Shown here: piece after piece, positions 9,607-17,401 of the stretch
Position numbering within the stretch: position 1 is the first letter of the stretch
How the letters are laid out: each line of letters opens with the position of its first letter
Source: Sphingomonadaceae bacterium OTU29LAMAA1
GTDB lineage: Bacteria > Pseudomonadota > Alphaproteobacteria > Sphingomonadales > Sphingomonadaceae
Assembly: GCA_024072375.1 (NCBI GenBank)
Contig: CP099617.1
Location: 2,460,001-2,524,000 of the forward strand
Length of the DNA: 64,000 nucleotides
Reading direction: 5' to 3'
The notes under the pieces: model-generated
Seen by the model: only the letters and a program-made list of their open reading frames with translations
Database searches by the model: none
Told to the model about the DNA's origin: nothing
Translations under genes and position numbers: made by a program

Positions 9607-11097
9607 GTGTTCCTGCGCAACGATCAGGGTTTCGAACTGGCAGGTGGCACGACCGCGCGCGGGCTTGCGCGCCCGTTCGGCCGCGCCGCTGCGGTCGCAC
9701 GGCCACTCGGCACCATCGCCCGCCTGCGCGACGATGCCGTCCGGGTAGACTGGGCGCCCGATCTCGGCGCGCAGATCGGCAGCCGCGACTGGTGGCGCGG
9801 CCTCGCCACCTTCACTGCCTTGTGTGGCGCAACCTGGATGCTCGCGCCGGGATTCGAACCGCTCGCCGGAGTCGCCCCTGCGCCGCTCGCCGGGCCGGTA
9901 TGGGAGAATGCCCGCGCACAGGCGATCGCACCGCTCGCCTGGGGTGCGGACACGGGCCATCGTATGGCCGCGAACGATCTCGTCGCACCGCTTGCCGAGG
10001 CCCCCGAACGCCCGACCGTCGACCTCAGTGCGACACTGGGCGAAGGCGACGACTTCCTTCGCGTGCTGACCCGCGCCGGCGTCGGCCGCAGCGATGCCGC
10101 CGCGGCCGCACGACTGGTGGCGCAGGCGGCGACGCTGGGCGACATCCGGCCCGGTACGCGGATCGCGCTGACGCTCGGCCGGCGTCCGGCCCGGACGATG
10201 GCGCGCCCGCTCGACAAGCTGGCTCTGCGCGCGCGTTTCGACCTTGCGGTCAGCCTCGACCGGGTCGGCAACGGGCTGGTCATGACGCGACAGCCGATCG
10301 CCATCGACACGACGCCGCTGCGCATTCAGGGCCTTGTCGGATCGAGCCTCTACCGCTCGGCCCGCGCCGCCGGGGCACCCGCCCGCGTCGTCGAACATTA
10401 TATCAAGGCGCTCGCCACCCGCCTGTCGATCGGCCGCGACATCACCGCCGCGGACAGCTTCGACCTGATCGTCGAACAGGAACGCGCCGCGACCGGCGAA
10501 GTACGGCTCGGCGACCTGCTGTTCGCCGGGATCGATCAGGGCCGGCGCAAGGTGCAGCTGGTTCGCTGGAACGATGGTGACAAACCGGGGTGGTTCGACG
10601 CCAAAGGGCAGAGCGAACGTCGCGGCTTCATGGGTATGCCGGTGGCCGGGCGCATCACATCGTCCTTCGGCTATCGCATGCATCCACTGCTCGGCTACCT
10701 CAAGATGCACAAAGGCCTCGACATCGGCGCGCCCTATGGCTCGCCGATCTATGCCGCGCTCGATGGCGTCGTGCAGGGCGCAGGGCGCTCGGGCGGCTAC
10801 GGCAATTTCGTCAAGCTCGTCCACGGCGGCGGCCTCGCCAGCGGCTACGGCCATATGAGCCGGATCGCGGTATCGCGCGGGCAGCACGTCCGGCAGGGCG
10901 AGGTGATCGGTTATGTCGGCTCGACCGGCATGTCGACCGGACCGCATCTGCACTGGGAGGTGTGGCGCAACGGCCAGACGATCAATCCGAGTTCGATCAG
11001 CTTTGCCAGCATTGCGGCGTTGTCGGGCGAGAATCTGCGCCGCTTCAAGGCGCAGGTCGCGGGATTGCTGGCGGTCAAGGTGGGGACGGGAAGCTAG
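9607..11097 (+). CDS. M23-family metallopeptidase, large form (MepM-like)
   Basis: A 496-residue peptidase with GTG start. The first about 60 residues are basic and cytoplasmic-looking. A hydrophobic segment follows (GLATFTALCGATWMLAPGF, about residues 66-84), then a periplasmic region with LysM/OapA-like structure (about 140-330) and a C-terminal LytM domain. The latter has SFGYRMHPLLG, HKGLDIGAPYG (H-x3-D), HMSRI and GPHLHWEVWRNG (H-x-H). Family members such as MepM/YebA cut meso-DAP-D-Ala crosslinks to let new glycan in. It is probably inner-membrane anchored. It follows another M23 gene in the same direction. Confidence 0.9.
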   Translation: MFLRNDQGFELAGGTTARGLARPFGRAAAVARPLGTIARLRDDAVRVDWAPDLGAQIGSRDWWRGLATFTALCGATWMLAPGFEPLAGVAPAPLAGPVWENARAQAIAPLAWGADTGHRMAANDLVAPLAEAPERPTVDLSATLGEGDDFLRVLTRAGVGRSDAAAAARLVAQAATLGDIRPGTRIALTLGRRPARTMARPLDKLALRARFDLAVSLDRVGNGLVMTRQPIAIDTTPLRIQGLVGSSLYRSARAAGAPARVVEHYIKALATRLSIGRDITAADSFDLIVEQERAATGEVRLGDLLFAGIDQGRRKVQLVRWNDGDKPGWFDAKGQSERRGFMGMPVAGRITSSFGYRMHPLLGYLKMHKGLDIGAPYGSPIYAALDGVVQGAGRSGGYGNFVKLVHGGGLASGYGHMSRIAVSRGQHVRQGEVIGYVGSTGMSTGPHLHWEVWRNGQTINPSSISFASIAALSGENLRRFKAQVAGLLAVKVGTGS

Positions 11098-11264
11098 TCC
11101 TCCGCCATTTCTCCCCCGCGAGAAGGAGGTGGCGCACCTTAGCTGCGACGGAGGGGAAAGTAAGCGACGCCCTCCACAACAGCATTCATCGCTCACCTAA
11201 CTCCATCATTCGGCCGACGCCGAACGGTTTCCCTCCCCCCTGCGGGAAAGGAATAGACAAGAGG

Positions 11265-12947
11265 TCACCGTCCCTGCGCGCGCCAGCGCATGATCGTCCG
11301 CTGGATGATGCCGTCTTCGCCGCCGGCGTCGCGCCACAATTCCGAGAATAATGGATCGCCCGACGCAGGCCGTCTCGCCTCGTCCAGCCCGTCGAAGCTG
11401 ACGCGGATCGGCACTGCGACGCCCTCGCCGCAGATGATGCATTCGCGATTGCGCAGGGCCGGGATCGAATCGAGGAAACCGCGTGCCCCTTCCGGCATCG
11501 CCGCACGAACGAAGGCCTGATCGCGTTCGTTGTTGAGGCGCATGGCGATGATCGTACCGCATTGCGACAGCACGCCTTCCTCGAGGTCGGACGGACGCTG
11601 CGTGATAAGGCCCAGGCTGACCCCGTATTTTCGCCCTTCCTTGGCGATGCGCCCGAGGATGCGCCCGACCGAGGCACTGCGCCCTTCCGACTTGGCGCTG
11701 CTCGGGATGTACCGGTGCGCCTCTTCGCAGACGAGCAGGATCGGGCGCTGCGGCTCGTTGCGCGACCAGATCGCGAAGTCGAACGTCATCCGGCTGAGCA
11801 CTGCGACGACGACCGACGTGATGTCCGACGGTACGCCGGACACGTCGACGATTGAGATCGGCCGCCCGTCGCCCGGCATGCGGAATATACGGGCGAGGAA
11901 ATCCGCCATCGTATCGGCGACCAGCATGCCCGAAAACATGAAGCCGTAGCGCGGGTCGGCCTTGATCTCGTCGATCTTGGTCTTCAGCCGCAGATAGGGC
12001 GCGGTATCCCCCGCCCGGTCCATCTTGCCCATTTCCAGGTTGATGAGATTGGTCAGGTCGCTCAGCAGATACGGGATCGGCGCATCGACCGTCAGTTTGG
12101 CGATCTCCTGCCCCAGCCGATTCTTGGCGCGTGCCATCAGCAGGCATTTGGCCAGAATGTCCGCATCGATCTGGCGATCGGATCCACTGCTGGTGACGAA
12201 CACCTCGCAATGTTCCTCGAAGTTCATCAGCCAATACGGCATCTGCAGATTGTTGACGTCGTAGATCGCGCCGTTGCCGCGGAAGGCGGCGGCATATTCG
12301 CCGTGCGGATCGATCATCACGACATGCCCCTGCGGCGCCAGTTCGCAGATACGGTGCAGGATCAGTGCGGCGCTGGTCGACTTGCCGGTGCCGGTCGACC
12401 CGACCAGCGCGAAATGCTTGCCGAGCATCGCATCGACGTACAGCGACGCCCGGACGTCGCGTGTCGGATAGACGGTGCCGATCTGGATATGCGGCTGGTC
12501 CGCCGCGGAATAGATCTGGCGCAGGTCCAGCGTCGATACCGGAAACACCTCGCACCCGGGGATCGGGTAACGAGTGACGCCGCGGCGGAAGCGATAGAGC
12601 TTGCCGGTCAGCCGCTCCTCGTCGCCCTCGCCCAGAAAATCGATCTCGGCGGCGACCCAGTCGTTGCCGATCTCCTCGAGCGCGAGGCTACGGACGTTGG
12701 CGACCAGCCACGATCCGCCGACCCGCATCTTGATCTGACCGCCGACCTGACCCGCGGCCGCCACCACCGGATCGGTATCCTGCGCGATCAGGTCCAACGA
12801 CGCGCGATCGAACAGGACACGGCTGCTGCTGCCGGCGATCGCCTGAACACAGCCGATCGGCAACAGCCCGGCGGTCATTCCGCCCAGCGGCATCGCGTTC
12901 ATTGGCACCGCACCGGCAAAGGCGCCTGGTCCCGGCATCTCGGTCAT
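11265..12947 (-). CDS. HerA/DUF87-type ATPase
   Basis: A 560-residue RecA/FtsK-superfamily motor. After an N-terminal beta-barrel (HAS-barrel-like, about residues 30-130) come Walker A LVGSTGTGKSTS, Walker B ILLVCEEAHRYIP and the sensor/arginine region around GRIAKEGRKYGVSLGLITQRP. HerA is a hexameric DNA translocase that works with the nuclease NurA in DNA-end processing in archaea and some bacteria; other DUF87 proteins serve phage defence or conjugation. No NurA, Sir2 or other nuclease lies next to it here, so the role is open. The start at 12947 follows from the codon after an unlikely Arg/Cys-rich extension. Confidence 0.8.
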   Translation of the reverse strand: MTEMPGPGAFAGAVPMNAMPLGGMTAGLLPIGCVQAIAGSSSRVLFDRASLDLIAQDTDPVVAAAGQVGGQIKMRVGGSWLVANVRSLALEEIGNDWVAAEIDFLGEGDEERLTGKLYRFRRGVTRYPIPGCEVFPVSTLDLRQIYSAADQPHIQIGTVYPTRDVRASLYVDAMLGKHFALVGSTGTGKSTSAALILHRICELAPQGHVVMIDPHGEYAAAFRGNGAIYDVNNLQMPYWLMNFEEHCEVFVTSSGSDRQIDADILAKCLLMARAKNRLGQEIAKLTVDAPIPYLLSDLTNLINLEMGKMDRAGDTAPYLRLKTKIDEIKADPRYGFMFSGMLVADTMADFLARIFRMPGDGRPISIVDVSGVPSDITSVVVAVLSRMTFDFAIWSRNEPQRPILLVCEEAHRYIPSSAKSEGRSASVGRILGRIAKEGRKYGVSLGLITQRPSDLEEGVLSQCGTIIAMRLNNERDQAFVRAAMPEGARGFLDSIPALRNRECIICGEGVAVPIRVSFDGLDEARRPASGDPLFSELWRDAGGEDGIIQRTIMRWRAQGR

Positions 12948-13015
12948 CACGCTACATCCCCGTCCATATCGGACGCACCATGGAGCGTAGCGGTTAAGAT
13001 ACCGTGATGATGGCG

Positions 13016-13801
13016 TTAAACACGTCTCGCCAGCCACCCCGCGGCCCATCCCAGCGCCACCGAAAGCGCAACGGCGACCAATCCATACAACACCGAATCA
13101 CGATCCGCGGCTCTCGCCACGAATCGCTCGAAGCCGGATTTACGGATATCGATGTCGCGCACCGCGGCGGCCAGAACCCGTCCATCGCGAATCAGGAACG
13201 TCTCCGCGGTGAAGCGGCCGACGGGTACGCGTGCGGGGATGGTCAGTCGCGCCCGGTACAGCACGCCGTCGGTGATCTCGACCGCGCGGGGCGCCTCGAC
13301 ATACAAACCTGCACGCCGCTTCAGGTCGACCAGACCGCGCTGGAACCGCTGCTCCACCGTGCTCACCGCATTCGATCCCGGCGACAATTGCAGGCTGCCG
13401 AGACCCAGCTCATAGATCGCGCGGGTGCGTTCGTCGACGATCCGGTCGATCGGCCGCGATGCCGCCAGCGCATAGAAACTGGGCACCGAACTGTAGCGCT
13501 GGTGCTCGGCGTTGATCCAGATGCCGGCGACCTTCTGCTTCTCGCGCACCAGCACCGGCTGGGTCGGCCCCTTCACGACGACGACGATGTCGGTCGGCGC
13601 CTCGCCGCGGGGCAGCCGCCCGCCGGGGTACAGGATCGCGCCGAACAGCAGCAGTTCGGCACCGGTGAAGCTGTACGCGATCTCGATGTTCCGCTGCGAT
13701 ACGTCGGGCACCAGCACCGGCTTGCCGGTGTTTGTTCCCGCGGGAGGCGACGCCTGCCCCATCAACGGCAGCGCGAGCAACAGGGCGAGCCCACGCCTCA
13801 C
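13016..13801 (-). CDS. TIGR02186-family membrane protein
   Basis: A 261-residue protein with an N-terminal signal peptide (RRGLALLLALPLMGQA), a periplasmic beta-rich domain (IEIAYSFTGAELLLFGAIL, VVVVKGPTQPVLVREKQKV, GIWINAEHQRYSSVPSFY) and one C-terminal transmembrane helix (LYGLVAVALSVALGWAAGWL). This is the TIGR02186 family, found almost only in alphaproteobacteria next to TauE-type exporters. The start is GTG at 13801, overlapping the TauE stop as GTGA, which indicates coupled translation. It probably forms a periplasmic accessory part of the TauE transporter; that is inference from linkage only. Confidence 0.85.
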   Translation of the reverse strand: MRRGLALLLALPLMGQASPPAGTNTGKPVLVPDVSQRNIEIAYSFTGAELLLFGAILYPGGRLPRGEAPTDIVVVVKGPTQPVLVREKQKVAGIWINAEHQRYSSVPSFYALAASRPIDRIVDERTRAIYELGLGSLQLSPGSNAVSTVEQRFQRGLVDLKRRAGLYVEAPRAVEITDGVLYRARLTIPARVPVGRFTAETFLIRDGRVLAAAVRDIDIRKSGFERFVARAADRDSVLYGLVAVALSVALGWAAGWLARRV

Positions 13802-14712
13802 GTCAGTTCGACCGTGAAGATCTCTTCCGGTCGCCAAACCAGACCCAGCAAGATGCGCAGACCGACGAGCAGCACCATCACCGCGAGCGCGAGGCGCAGA
13901 TATTCGGGCTTCACCCTGGTCGCGAATCGCGCGCCCAGCTGCGCGCCGGTGACCGATCCGATCAGCAGCAGGCCAGCGAGCACGATGTCGACCGCCTTGG
14001 TGGTGGTCGCGTGGACCATCGTTGCCACCGCGGTCACGAACAACGTCTGGAACAACGAGGTGCCGACGACGACGCTGGTCGCCATGCCGAGCAGGTAAAT
14101 CATCGCCGGCACCAGGATAAAGCCGCCGCCGATACCGAGCAGGATCGTCAGGATGCCGGTGAAGAATCCGAGCAACAGCGGCGCGAACGGCGAGATGTAG
14201 AGGCCGGATGCGTAGAAGCGCGTGCGCAGCGGCAGTGCGGCGACGAAGGGGTGGTGACGGCGCTTGCGCGGCTTCACCGGGCGCCGGCCCTTGGCGACGC
14301 CGATCGCGCCGATCGATTCGCGCGCCATCATCGACCCGATCGAGCCGAGCATCAGTACGTAGACAACACCGATCACCGTATCGATCTGGCCACTCGCCTG
14401 AAGCAGGCGGAATATCCACGCGCCGGCGAAACTGCCGAGGATGCCGCCGGCGACCAGCACGCCGCCCATCTTGGTATCGACGCCGCCACGGTGGAAATGC
14501 GCGAAGACGCCCGATACGCTGGCCCCCGTCACCTGACTGGCCGACGACGCGGCCGCCACGGTCGGCGGAATGCCGTAGATGATCAGCAGCGGCGTCGTCA
14601 GGAATCCCCCGCCGACGCCGAACATTCCCGACAACAGCCCGACGCCGCCACCGAGCAGCACGATGAACAGTGCGTTGACCGACAGGTTGGCGATGGGAAG
14701 GTACAGGTCCAC
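13798..14712 (-). CDS. TauE/SafE-family sulfite or organosulfur exporter
   Basis: A 304-residue polytopic membrane protein with about eight helices arranged as two related halves. Each half carries a glycine-rich signature: GLLSGMFGVGGGFLTTPLL (about 25-43) and LLGIGGGFILVPAMIYLLG (about 193-211), the TauE/DUF81 hallmark. Members export sulfite, sulfoacetate or other small anions. A cytoplasmic basic loop (KGRRPVKPRKRRHH) lies between the halves. GTG start at 14712. The downstream TIGR02186 gene overlaps by 4 bp. No sulfur-metabolism gene is nearby to name the substrate. Confidence 0.88.
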   Translation of the reverse strand: MDLYLPIANLSVNALFIVLLGGGVGLLSGMFGVGGGFLTTPLLIIYGIPPTVAAASSASQVTGASVSGVFAHFHRGGVDTKMGGVLVAGGILGSFAGAWIFRLLQASGQIDTVIGVVYVLMLGSIGSMMARESIGAIGVAKGRRPVKPRKRRHHPFVAALPLRTRFYASGLYISPFAPLLLGFFTGILTILLGIGGGFILVPAMIYLLGMATSVVVGTSLFQTLFVTAVATMVHATTTKAVDIVLAGLLLIGSVTGAQLGARFATRVKPEYLRLALAVMVLLVGLRILLGLVWRPEEIFTVELT

Positions 14713-14774
14713 GGGATAGCGTTATAGGCTGCTGGCGCCTGCGGACCAGAGCGGTTCGCACCATGGCGGCAGGG

Positions 14775-15779
14775 TCAGAAGTTCGTTCCGATCGACAGGG
14801 CCGGGCCGGAATCGGGGCGCGAATCCCCCGCGATTCGTTCGCGCCAGTCGGCGGTCAAGCGCACCGATCCGCGTCCTACCGGTACGACGACTCCCACCGA
14901 CGGACCGATGTCGAGTCGCGCGGCACCGCGCTGCGCGCCGCCCCAGATGCCAGCCCCGATATCGATGTGCAGCCGACCGATGGCCGGCAAAGGATGCGAT
15001 GCCCGCAACGCCCCGTCGGCAAACCCTTCGCCGCCGTCGCGCGCGATCACCCCCGCCTGGCCATAGCCCTCCAGCCGCATGCCGCGCAGAACCGCGACCG
15101 GACCGAACCCGCCCACCGCGCCGATCATCGCGCCGCCGCGCCCGCCATCCAGTGCGATGCGGTGCTCGGCGATGACATGGATCGGCGCGCGGAACGGCTG
15201 CCAGTCGAGTCCGACCGCCGCTTCCACGCCCCTGCCTGACAGGGGTGCCGACATCCGCGCGGCCAGCGCCACGCGCCGGCTGCCGCCCAGCGCATAGGTG
15301 ATCCGTGCGCCGGCTTGCGATGCGCCCAGTTGGCTGCCGGACACGCCGGGCGCCGAACCGTTCCGGGCGATAAGCCAAGCGCTGCCCGCCAGCCGCGAGC
15401 CGGCATGGGCGATCGTCGGCGGCAGGACAGCCGGCGAGAGCAGCGGTGCGGCAGGCCGTTGCGGCGACGCCCCGGACCGGTCGCTCGCCGTCGCCACCGA
15501 TGGTGCCGCAAATGCGCGCAGGCGCGCAGCCGGTATCGTCCTGCGATCCGCGGTATCGCGGCTCGGCACTGCCGCGACGGTACGGCGCGTTGCCGGATGA
15601 GGCCCGGCCAACGGCGTCGCCGCGGCAGGGCTCGTCACCAGTGACGCCACCGCGCGTGCCACCGGCGCCACCCATGCCGGCAGTTCGGGACCATCTCCGT
15701 TATAGATGTCGATCCCGCGCGCGGTCGCCCATCCGCTGAGCAGGATGGCGAGGAAACGGAGCGGACGGCCCCCGTTCAT
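14775..15779 (-). CDS. exported protein with barrel-like C-terminus, NfrA_C-like
   Basis: A 334-residue protein with an N-terminal hydrophobic segment (RFLAILLSGWATARG), an Ala/Pro-rich low-complexity stretch (about residues 50-110) and a C-terminal half of alternating hydrophobic residues ending in phenylalanine (SIGTNF), as outer-membrane barrels do. The strand-rich part (about 140-334) resembles the C-terminal domain of NfrA, the outer-membrane partner of NfrB in phage N4 adsorption and exopolysaccharide export. It lacks the TPR superhelix of full NfrA. It overlaps the glycosyltransferase gene upstream as ATGA. The family call is moderate; linkage is the strongest support. Confidence 0.6.
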   Translation of the reverse strand: MNGGRPLRFLAILLSGWATARGIDIYNGDGPELPAWVAPVARAVASLVTSPAAATPLAGPHPATRRTVAAVPSRDTADRRTIPAARLRAFAAPSVATASDRSGASPQRPAAPLLSPAVLPPTIAHAGSRLAGSAWLIARNGSAPGVSGSQLGASQAGARITYALGGSRRVALAARMSAPLSGRGVEAAVGLDWQPFRAPIHVIAEHRIALDGGRGGAMIGAVGGFGPVAVLRGMRLEGYGQAGVIARDGGEGFADGALRASHPLPAIGRLHIDIGAGIWGGAQRGAARLDIGPSVGVVVPVGRGSVRLTADWRERIAGDSRPDSGPALSIGTNF

Positions 15780-17161
15780 GTCGGCGACGTCGGCGGGCCG
15801 AGGGCATAATCCGGAAAGACGTGCGCGGTTTTCTCCCAGACCAGCGCTTCGCCGCGCAACAGCCCCAGGTAGCGGTGCAGCGCCCGTGGTGCAGCGACCA
15901 GCGATACGAGATTACCGACGAAGAACCGCGGCAACGACCAGCACGCCTCGCGCCAGCCATAGGCCCGGCCGGTACAGGTGACGCGGATCAGCAATCGCCA
16001 GCCGAGCAGCAGCGACGTGGTCAGCAGCAGCCAGTTCGCCAGCCGGTCATCGGCCGCCGGCATCGACCGCAGCCAGCGGAGCCCCGCCGCGACCGGCCAT
16101 AACAACACGGCGGCATAGGCGACCGCCAGCACCAGCACCGACACCAGCGCACGCCGGTCCCGCATCCGCATCCAGTGATCGGCGATCGCACGCGGCCGTC
16201 CCCAGCCGGTGCGATCCCATCCGGCAAGGGCTATGCCGGTCATCCAGCGTGCCTTCTGTCGCGTGGCGGCTGGCAACGTATCGGGAAAATACGCGCGCAC
16301 CGCGACGAGGCTGCCGTCGCGGGAATCGCGTACCCGGGCGAAACGGCTGGTGCCGCCGCGATCGGCGACGTGCAGGCCCAGTTCGTAGTCCTCGGTCAGG
16401 CTGCTGGCGTCGAACGGTGCGTCGCCCCGTTCCGCGGCGATCGCCCGCAACATGCCGGTCGCGATCGCACAGCCGGTGCCCGCCAGCGGCATCGCCGCCC
16501 CCAGCATCGCCCGCACCGGTTGCTGGACGCTGTGAGCATAGGCGAATTCATCGGCGTAATGCCCCGATATCAGCGATCCGCGACGCACCAGCGGCAGCAC
16601 CGGCAGCTGCACCAGCGCATGATCGTCGATCAGCGCGTCGAACACGGTGAGTTCGGCCGGATGCACGACATCCTCCGCATCGTGCAGCACCACCGCTCTG
16701 GTGATGCGCCCCGCGGCCTCGTCCCGCATCAACGCGTGCCACACGGTGTTGAGACAATCCGCCTTGGTGGTCGGCCCGTCGCGCTCGCCGACGATCACGC
16801 GGACACGCGGGTCCAGCGCGGCGACGGCCCGGGCCGCGGCGATCGTTGCCGGATCGTTCGGATAGGTTCCGACGTAGATCCGGTAGTCGGGATAGTCGAA
16901 CCGTCGTACCGCGGCGGTCAGCATCCCGCCGATCACTGCCGCCTCATCCCATGCGGCGACGAAGATCGCGAACGGGGCGGGCGCCGCGCTGTGCGGCAAT
17001 GCATCGAGGCTCAACCTGTCGGCCTGCCGTCGCGACAGGCGACGGACGATAAAGCAAAGGTCGACGATCAGGTCGTCGATACCGCCGATCAGCAGGCCTG
17101 CCGCGGCGAACAGCATGGTTTCGCGTGCCGCCGCATCCAGGATCAGCGTGACTAGATCCAT
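15776..17161 (-). CDS. family 2 glycosyltransferase, NfrB-like
   Basis: A 461-residue membrane glycosyltransferase. Two N-terminal hydrophobic segments precede a GT2 domain with DGPTTKADCLN, the HDAEDVVH metal site, TEDYELGLHV and the processive-synthase motif QKARW. Three further membrane helices follow. This is the layout of NfrB and, more distantly, of cellulose synthase. E. coli NfrB is longer because of a C-terminal MshEN c-di-GMP domain, which is absent here. The enzyme likely polymerises a cell-surface sugar; the sugar is unknown. The start at 17161 has a purine-rich upstream sequence; ATG 17182 and TTG 17188 are alternatives. The 3' end overlaps the exported partner gene (ATGA). Confidence 0.82.
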   Translation of the reverse strand: MDLVTLILDAAARETMLFAAAGLLIGGIDDLIVDLCFIVRRLSRRQADRLSLDALPHSAAPAPFAIFVAAWDEAAVIGGMLTAAVRRFDYPDYRIYVGTYPNDPATIAAARAVAALDPRVRVIVGERDGPTTKADCLNTVWHALMRDEAAGRITRAVVLHDAEDVVHPAELTVFDALIDDHALVQLPVLPLVRRGSLISGHYADEFAYAHSVQQPVRAMLGAAMPLAGTGCAIATGMLRAIAAERGDAPFDASSLTEDYELGLHVADRGGTSRFARVRDSRDGSLVAVRAYFPDTLPAATRQKARWMTGIALAGWDRTGWGRPRAIADHWMRMRDRRALVSVLVLAVAYAAVLLWPVAAGLRWLRSMPAADDRLANWLLLTTSLLLGWRLLIRVTCTGRAYGWREACWSLPRFFVGNLVSLVAAPRALHRYLGLLRGEALVWEKTAHVFPDYALGPPTSPT

Positions 17162-17401
17162 GAAACCCCGCTCGAATGCCATGCACAAGGTTCATTGTGG
17201 ACAGATATGACGCAAGGTATTTCGTCCAAGTGACTTGCCTTGAACGTCTTTACCGGACGCGGCAGCATGGTCGGCGGGTAGCCATGCCTCCGAATCGGCT
17301 GCGATTCCGGCTCACTGGCCTCCGGACAGGCACCGATATCTTCACGCTGGATTCGCCTTCCCGACACGCCTAGCGTCCCGGCGTTGCGGGGGAGATGGCG
17401 G

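Noticed and set aside
8524..11196. 890-codon minus-strand ORF
   Set aside because: Antisense to two M23 peptidase genes; no domain or signal visible.
11098..11264. GC-rich stem-like stretches after the large M23 gene
   Set aside because: Short imperfect stems (TTCTC...GAGAA) without a clear terminator tail or second copy in the window; not supported as a named element.
17162..17401. Promoter search in the divergent gap before the alpha-2-macroglobulin gene
   Set aside because: No pair of -35/-10 boxes with acceptable spacing stood out on either strand; only the ribosome site at 17388-17394 is convincing.
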